Source: Simmondsia chinensis (Eukaryota > Streptophyta > Magnoliopsida > Caryophyllales > Simmondsiaceae). From it: 64,000 nt of DNA. The notes below the pieces were generated by a model. The model saw nothing but the letters and a program-made list of their open reading frames with translations, did no database searches and was not told the DNA's origin. Position 1 is the first letter of the stretch. Each line of letters opens with the position of its first letter. The stretch is taken from positions 22,969,107 through 23,033,106 of the forward strand of contig JAGTTD010000021.1 of the NCBI GenBank assembly GCA_018398585.1. Reading direction: 5' to 3'. Shown one piece after another: positions 57,902 to 64,000 of the stretch. A program made the position numbers and the translations under genes.

Positions 57902-58143
57902 CCTTCGAGGATACCAACACGCAAGCGCTGGATCCCATTAGAACTCCGAAGTTAAGCGTGCTTGGACGAGAGTAGTACCAAGATGGGAGACCTCATATGA
58001 AGTCCTCGTATTGCACCGCTCAGGTTGTGGGTTTTTGAAAACAGCCTCTCTTCAAAGTACCCTGAAGAGGAAAGGTTACGTATATCCATCCCCTCAAGGC
58101 CCGGCTTAGGCAGGAGCCCTTGAGGCACTGAAAATATTGCTTT
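57902..58143 (+). mobile_element. 5S-headed SINE, copy S20 (full length, subfamily A)
   Basis: Head GAGGATACCAACACGCAAGC, then GGATCCCATTAGAACTCCGA. This is the best-preserved A-type 5S segment in the window (AAGTTAAGCGTGCTTGGACG, AGTAGTACCAAGATGGGAGA). Complete 5S end GTATTGCACCGCTCAGG; 3' end GAAAATATTGCTTT. No convincing target duplication was found. Confidence 0.9.
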
Positions 58144-59033
58144 GCTTCAGCTTTTTTGTTATGCTCTTCTTTTATGTATAGTACGCAAATTATACGCGCT
58201 GCACAAAAGGACGAGCCTTCCCAAATCTCCTAGCCTCTCTCCCCATTGGTGAAGGAGAGATTGTCTCACCTAGGTCTCAGACACTACCTCTTAGAGACTT
58301 TATCATTTAGTTAGCTGGCACCTTCAATATCTACGATGTCAACACCACGAATGTCACTATAATGCGACCGCAAACTAGCTTTCGTTTTATTCTTCACATA
58401 GAACTTCTTTTTATTTATTAGTAAGAAAATTATAAAATATCTGAAATTCGAGAGGAGGCAGGAATTTTGACCAACAAACCAACCAATAAAACCTGTGCTT
58501 CATATAGAAGAACAATGACACAACCAAATACTATGTAAAAGAAATTGCTATAAAACACAAAAAAAAAAAAAAAAAAAAACACAACAATATTTAATAATAA
58601 CCAAAATTCAGACATTAACAGTATGAGCAAATTAAACTAAAATACTAAATAACATCTTTGTACAGACCATTGAGTTGAGACAGACATTAATGTCAAAGAT
58701 ACATTACAAAACAGATGTATGGGAGATCAACTGTAGAGAACAAGAAAGAACACAAAGAAAGAGCATTCTACTAAGACAACAAAACCATAAATTATGTCTA
58801 CAATAATATAATTAACCCTCAGCCATTCCCCATCAAGGGTAAAAAAGTGACCAAAATTCAAGATACAACATCAAAATTGTAACCGAATGAAAAGATTTAA
58901 AAAAGAACAGAAGAGTATCTTACACTGTTTTTGGTAGATTTCGCGGTTAAAGATGTGGCGTTTTCTCCTTAGTGAACAGCTAAACTCGTCATCAGGGCAG
59001 TAAAAGTATTTCTACACTTGGGTTCTGTTATGA
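58144..59033. other. 3' flank of the RRA-like gene
   Basis: Presumed 3' untranslated sequence near 58700-59033. A 20-base A run lies at 58560-58579. No other gene. Confidence 0.45.
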
Positions 59034-61237
59034 TCATTGGGAACCATCAGGGAACGAATCTAAGGCGTTGTGCTTGCCATCGAAGTAATACTGCATAACT
59101 GCTTGCATTCTGGGAAGTTTGTCAGGATGATAATTTATATGGATAATCACAGGTTTGAGCTTTTTGAGATTAGCATCTCTCCTCACTGTCTTGAACAGAA
59201 CTTTACTGTTTATAAATGAATAGAAATCCATGGTTCTTCTAGATGCATGAAGCCCATCATACCCAGGATGCGAGGGGAAAAAGAGCTCCTCGTTGAAAAC
59301 CGCCTGGTCCCACGCGTTTTGCTTAGCAAGTCTGTCAGCGACACGATCCAGAAGCTCAATCGAAGGGATCGTAGGCCTGATGTAAAAGAACCCTGAGTTA
59401 TATACCCAAATCCTCATCGTGTGAGCATATCGAGCCCATCCCATGGCCGGTTCATCATACACATCGTTGTACCCATAAGCTGTCATATTGTTATGCCCAT
59501 CAGTCATTGATTCAACGTCTGAATCCCGATACAAATGATCAAATGGGTTTTGCAAGTATACGATATCAACATCTGAGAGAAGAACGCTATAACCTAGCTG
59601 CAAGAACTCTCTCAAGATACGAAATTTCAATCCCGATACAGCATGGTTACCACCAGTTCTTCCAATAGAGTCAATTCCCTCATCTGGGTCTCTCTTGTAT
59701 ACACCCACATTGTTTGATTTGCAGTACTGTTCAATCTCATCATCCAATGCCACAACCAGATAATTCGGTATACCAACTTTCTTGATGCTACTAATCTGCA
59801 CCTCTAACATTGATTTCACATTCGAATTTGCTAATGCAACAATAAGTTCTTTCCTTAGAACAACTTCTTTCAAGATCTTTGCTAGTCTCGGGTTCACAGA
59901 TTCATTAGGAACCACAGTTGGGTTCGTCCTCAAACCCTTGACGGTACCAAAAGGCCCAGCTTTAGGTTGCTCACCCAATGCCAAGAACTGCTTCTGGGCA
60001 TTGTCTTTTCCTTGTTCAGCAAACTGTAGTTTGTTGTTTAAGTCTCTTACTTGCTTCCTCAACTCTGCATTCTTTTCTGTCAATGTTACAATATTCGACT
60101 TCAATATGTTGATTCGCTCACTTGATTGACATTTGGATGAGGTTGCCTAACATACCAAGATGCAATGAAGCACATAAGTAATACCACAACATCAATGAAT
60201 AAGTCAACACTACGAGCCATACAAGGGAAAAGAAACAAAAAAAAAAATAAAGAACGAAAACACCCACTATCGGATACACAATGCAACATATGCAGGAGCA
60301 ACAAGATCACTCCACTATTCCAATCTCTGTTTTTAGTTCCATAGAAAACATTTTCCTGACAAAAAATTTATCTTTACAAAACATTTTAGATTGAAATTTT
60401 TTTGTTCTCAAAAACTTATGTCTTCCTGGCTAAAGAAGATAGTTTCAATCTATAAATTCGTATGAGATTTACATTTATCCAAGTTGTGGTTCAAGTAATC
60501 CACATGACGTGGGATTATGATGGAAAACGTTTCCACCTTCATGAAGCAAAATGTTTGACTTCCCCTTATGGAAGAAAACATTCTATATGAGTTATGCAAA
60601 CAAAATAGAATTGCGATGGAAAATATTTTCAGTCAAACAAATTGATCATTCATAAGTACAATTACAATTAATTTTCAACCCCAAAAATGGGCACAAATTG
60701 TTAAATTTCACCGGGCATTTTAGGCCCAACTCATCAGTTGGCATATATGATCCATATATAAGCCCAAGTGGAGTTCCATCTAAAACAAATTGACATTAGG
60801 TGGAATAGCCCACCAAACTTATATGTTGGTTTCTTTGGATTTGCATATAACTCACATGTGGAGTTCTACCCTTGACACAAATCAACACTTCCTACACCCC
60901 AAAAAACCCAATTCTCAGCTAAAAATTAAGTTCCAGATTGCCTCAACACTAACAATCAACAAGAGAAGTCAATCCCACCACACAAAATCAATGAATTACA
61001 CTAATCAGCATCAAACAAGTACAATCAAACTCAAGATCAAGATTCAAAAACCTGCGAATTCAATCTGGAGAGATGATTAGTAGTAGACAGACCAGAACGG
61101 AAGAACCCATCAGGGTTGAAAAACCCGCATATACACCCGAATAACACTCCAATAGCAAAGGCAATCAGAATCCGAGAAGTTCGAAGAGATAGATTACTAA
61201 TGGGGGTTCTCATCAACCCGTCACGACGACCCGCCAT
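59034..61237 (-). CDS. RRA-like: Arabinosyltransferase of the RRA type (GT77)
   Basis: Coding exons on the reverse strand are 61052-61237 and 59034-60146. The intron is phase 0 and GT-AG (TCGCAG|GTTTTTG ... TGTTAG|GCAACC). They give 432 residues, the usual family length. Residues 25-45 ([18 protein letters not shown]) are a signal anchor typical of a type II Golgi protein. A coiled stem follows ([23 protein letters not shown]). The GT77 catalytic part contains [30 protein letters not shown] with the DVD metal site at 254-256, [20 protein letters not shown] and the terminal [12 protein letters not shown] enzymes add the second arabinose to extensin hydroxyproline in cell-wall glycoproteins. 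I chose the start at 61237 (MAGRR) to match the family. An in-frame ATG 20 codons upstream (61297, MSIEPEISSG) could be used instead. Confidence 0.95.
60699..60868 (-). repeat. Family R repeat in the RRA-like intron
   Basis: TGTTAAATTTCACCGGGCAT to CTCACATGTGGAGTTCTA. This is the copy nearest to the deduced full family form, about 170 bp. Confidence 0.6.
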
Positions 61238-61297
61238 AATCGGGTCCGGAGTCGGATTCCGATCCGACCCAGATGAGATTTCTGGTTCAATTGACAA

Positions 61298-61704
61298 GGG
61301 AAATGGTTGAAATTGGGTTCAAATTTGCAACAATGGAAGAAAATTCAGTGCGGTAAAACCCTAATTGAATGTTTTTCGTTCTGGTTTCTTGGGCGGGGAA
61401 AGGAGTTCGCTTGATGGGGATGCTAATACATTGAAAAGGTAGCATGCTTTGGTAAAGGGGGTAAGATGTGAAAATAAGGTATTATTGGTTAAATGAGTTA
61501 TTTTTATTTGATAATTAAATAAAGATAAATTATAGAATTTTTTTTATTTTTACTTTAAAAGTAGAAAAAAATTTCATAAATAAAATTATTTATTAAATCT
61601 CTTTTTTTTAAAAATTTATCACTTTATCCCAAATAATTTTTTGACCATTTTACCTCTTAAAATAAAATAGTTAAATATTTAATTTTATTTTTAGGTAAAA
61701 TTCT
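61298..61704. other. 5' flank of the RRA-like gene
   Basis: Promoter region for the reverse-strand gene. No unambiguous TATA box was seen, and no other gene. Confidence 0.4.
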
Positions 61705-61714
61705 ATGCTTTGAG

Positions 61715-61825
61715 GAAACAATAACAACAACAACATACACAGTGCCCTAAGGGCTCCCGCTCTCGCAGGGTTTGGGAGGGGTAAGATGTACGTAGTCTTA
61801 CCTCATCAGAGTGAGACTCTGATGA
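61715..61825 (-). mobile_element. SINE copy S21 (no 5S head)
   Basis: A 10-bp duplication, ATGCTTTGAG, lies at 61705-61714 and 61826-61835. The tail is seen as ATAACAACAACAAC. The reverse strand begins within TCAGAGTCTCACTCTGATGA, the stem-loop that precedes the Angio-type 3' domain, so the copy is 5'-truncated. Confidence 0.8.
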
Positions 61826-61835
61826 ATGCTTTGAG

Positions 61836-62536
61836 AGAAAATAAGAATTTTTTTGTATCTATAAAATTATTATTTTATTTAATTATATAGTAGTGATGTT
61901 ATAATATCAATAAAAAAAATTATATTTTATCTTATAATATTTTTTATAAAAATTTTAAAACTATTTTTTATCTTCTAAACTTATAATATTATTACTATAA
62001 TTAATTAATATAATTATATTTTTATAAATATATAAAATTCCCTTAATTCTATTGGGAAAAACATAAATTTTTCTAATTTTTGAGTAATAATATAAAATTT
62101 TCTTCTAAAAATATGATTAAACATTTAACCCCCTCACTTTTAAGGAACAAAATGGTCAAAAATAGTTGTGTGGAGATTAAGTGATAAATTTTAAAAAATG
62201 TGGGAGTTTTGTGAGTGCTTTTATTTATGATTGAGATTTTCTGTTTTTAAAGTAAAAGACATGAGAATTTTCTGTAATTTATCCATTAAATAAAGGGTAA
62301 ATATAAAGAAGATTATAATTAAAACCACTGTTAAATTTATTCTTTTTCTAAAAATGGGGTTAGCCAAATAATGATGCACCCTCGTCCCTTTTATATTTAC
62401 TTCACCATACTTAATTCTCAAATAAGGAAATGATTAAAGAAAATATAAAAAATATTCTACGAAAACATTGTTTTTTAACTCATTGGAAAAACCACAAATA
62501 ATGAAAATTAACTTTTATAATATTATTTCATAAGTC
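61836..62536. other. AT-rich intergenic stretch
   Basis: No gene or clear repeat. Confidence 0.4.
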
Positions 62537-62660
62537 CTCACCCTCAGGTTAGGAGTATTCGGAAACGGCCTCTCTTCAAGAGTAACACACTAAAGGAGGG
62601 GAGGCTATGTACATCCGCCCCTCAAACCCTGCTTAGACGGGAGCCCTTTAGGCACTGGTT
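62537..62660 (+). mobile_element. SINE copy S22 (5S head reduced to its last bases)
   Basis: Starts AAGTCCTCACCCTCAGGTTA, keeping only the final 5S bases with the B-type deletion. It then has GGAGTATTCGGAAACGGCC, a form like mosaic copy S11, and the 3' domain GACGGGAGCCCTTTAGGCAC. No clear duplication. Confidence 0.75.
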
Positions 62661-63589
62661 CGGTACAAACTTTTATACATATGTACATCGTTGTCCATTT
62701 TTGGCCGGATTAATTTATAAAATGCTTCGTAATAATCTTATAGTATTAGTCCATCAGGGCTTAGCTTCGGTGGTAGAAAGCAAGTAAGGAGATAAGGTGT
62801 TGCTTTTAGGTCAAAAGGTTTAAAGTTCAATTGCCCATTAAAACGTCTCTCTGAAAAATTCTTAACTTAACTAAATCTTATGATATGTATGTTACCACAT
62901 GGGCCCTGATAAACTGGGTAACTGCATTCAACAACAACAACAACAACAGTCTCAATGCCTCAAGGGTTCCCGCATACGCAGTTTCTAGGAGGGCAACTGG
63001 GTTCCTTGTTAGCAAATAATCATATAGCACTAGTAGTTTATTTTTCTCTTTCCTTTAATTTGTAGAAGGTGGACTTTTTCACCTTCTGCTATTAAGATCT
63101 AAATAATGACTGATTAATAAGTCAAGGAATTGTTTTAAAAGGCAATTTGATGTTATATATTTTTTGGTCTAATAATTTGGGCGAAAATTAAGAATAATCA
63201 AACCTATTAATAAAATTGTTGATTAAGCATATCAATTTTCGGAGAAAGATCTATTCAACTCAAGATAGGCTCGACTTCCATAAGTTTTCAATATCAAAAA
63301 CTATGCAAGTAGCAGTAGATATAATGCGAAACCAATAGTAACATACATATGGTATTAAACCTTTACTTAACAAGTTCGGCTTTTAAGATAATTAGTTCAT
63401 CAGTTGATGCCAAAGCCTTACTGATTAAAAAGTTACGGAATAAAATATCAATTGTCTTCCACCCTTAATATTAATATATTTCTAACATGAAACATAAGAT
63501 TAGTTTGTATAATATTCATGCTTCAAACACCATAGGCATTTGCAAAAGAGGATATTTTAGAGTTGTAGATTATTCTAAGTCGTTTAAAC
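62661..63589. other. Intergenic, includes SINE tail fragment S23
   Basis: At about 62920-62994 (reverse strand) is a SINE 3' end with a (TTG)n tail seen as CAACAACAACAACAACAAC. AACTGGGT lies on both sides (62912-62919 and 62995-63002). The remainder is unassigned. Confidence 0.5.
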
Positions 63590-63699
63590 AAGTCAAACAA
63601 CACAACAAGGCCTCAAAGAGGCTCCCCGCCACAACCGGGTTTAAGGGGTGTAATGTACGCAGCCTTACCCCTACAGCGTGCCATCCTGTAAGGATGTTG
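63590..63699 (-). mobile_element. SINE copy S24 (no 5S head)
   Basis: Target copies TATTCTAAGTCGTTTAAAC / TATTCTTAGTAATTTAAAC (16 of 19 identical) lie at 63571-63589 and 63700-63718. The body is visible as AATGTACGCAGCCTTACCCC and a TACAGCG...CCTGTA stem. Confidence 0.75.
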
Positions 63700-63718
63700 T
63701 ATTCTTAGTAATTTAAAC

Positions 63719-64000
63719 TTCTAAGATATTCGTTCCATGGACAATCAAAACTGCATAGCACAAAAGCATGATGATGCAGTTTCCATTTATTGATACAGCT
63801 CAAGGAGTTACAAAATACGAAGTGCTGAAGTTTCCACTTCAAAGATGGTACAAAAAATCCATCAACAGGCCAATTTGCCTGAGATATGTTCATATTCTGA
63901 GCATATTAATATGCACTAAAATATGCAGGAAATATGAAAAGTCAAGACCCAAAATAACAAAATCAACTCCATATTTACAGGTGAAATACCTGAAAGAAAA
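63719..64000. other. Right edge, no gene recognised
   Basis: No supported feature. A reverse-strand 62-codon frame at 63705-63893 overlaps SINE copy S24 and its target copy and has no family resemblance. Confidence 0.35.

Noticed and set aside
59782..60129. A forward 115-codon frame over the RRA-like gene
   Set aside because: Antisense to the conserved stem and start of the GT77 catalytic region.

Overview
This is a 64 kb piece of nuclear DNA from a flowering plant, most likely a eudicot. The evidence is AT-rich intergenic DNA, GT-AG introns, two nuclear-type tRNA genes and five plant-specific protein genes whose closest recognisable relatives are Arabidopsis proteins. The species cannot be named from sequence alone.

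I support five protein genes and rebuilt their exons by splice phase. They are a secreted thaumatin-like protein (7290-8392, +), a SAP30-type histone-deacetylase-complex subunit of the AFR1/AFR2 type (14823-19567, -, six exons), a BZR1/BES1 brassinosteroid transcription factor (43153-46273, +, two exons), a JAC1-type J-domain protein for chloroplast movement (49772-55982, -, nine exons) and an RRA-type GT77 arabinosyltransferase (59034-61237, -, two exons). Two tRNA genes are intact: Asp-GUC (36139-36210) and Pro-UGG (48130-48201). The genes are independent single-copy-looking loci. They do not form a cluster or a pathway.

Everything else is mobile DNA and its debris. Region by region: 1-7 kb holds LINE debris, foldback MITEs and a SINE. 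7-8.4 kb is the thaumatin gene. 8.4-14.8 kb is gene-free, with a decayed minisatellite-like element and a Mutator-like MITE. 14.8-19.6 kb is the AFR-like gene, with a SINE, two miniature LTR elements (TRIMs) and LTR-like repeats in its introns. 20-42.8 kb is a long gene desert of SINEs, MITEs, solo LTRs, a tandem TRIM and the tRNA-Asp gene. 42.8-46.3 kb is the BZR1-like gene. 49.7-56 kb is the JAC1-like gene. 59-61.3 kb is the RRA-like gene.

The most striking content is a family of about 25 dispersed copies of a SINE whose 3' half resembles the plant Au/Angio-domain SINEs. In 13 copies the 5' half is a 5S rRNA gene rather than a tRNA. Target-site duplications of 10-19 bp frame most copies. 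Diagnostic differences sort the 5S-headed copies into at least three subfamilies. One subfamily begins exactly at the first base of 5S rRNA.
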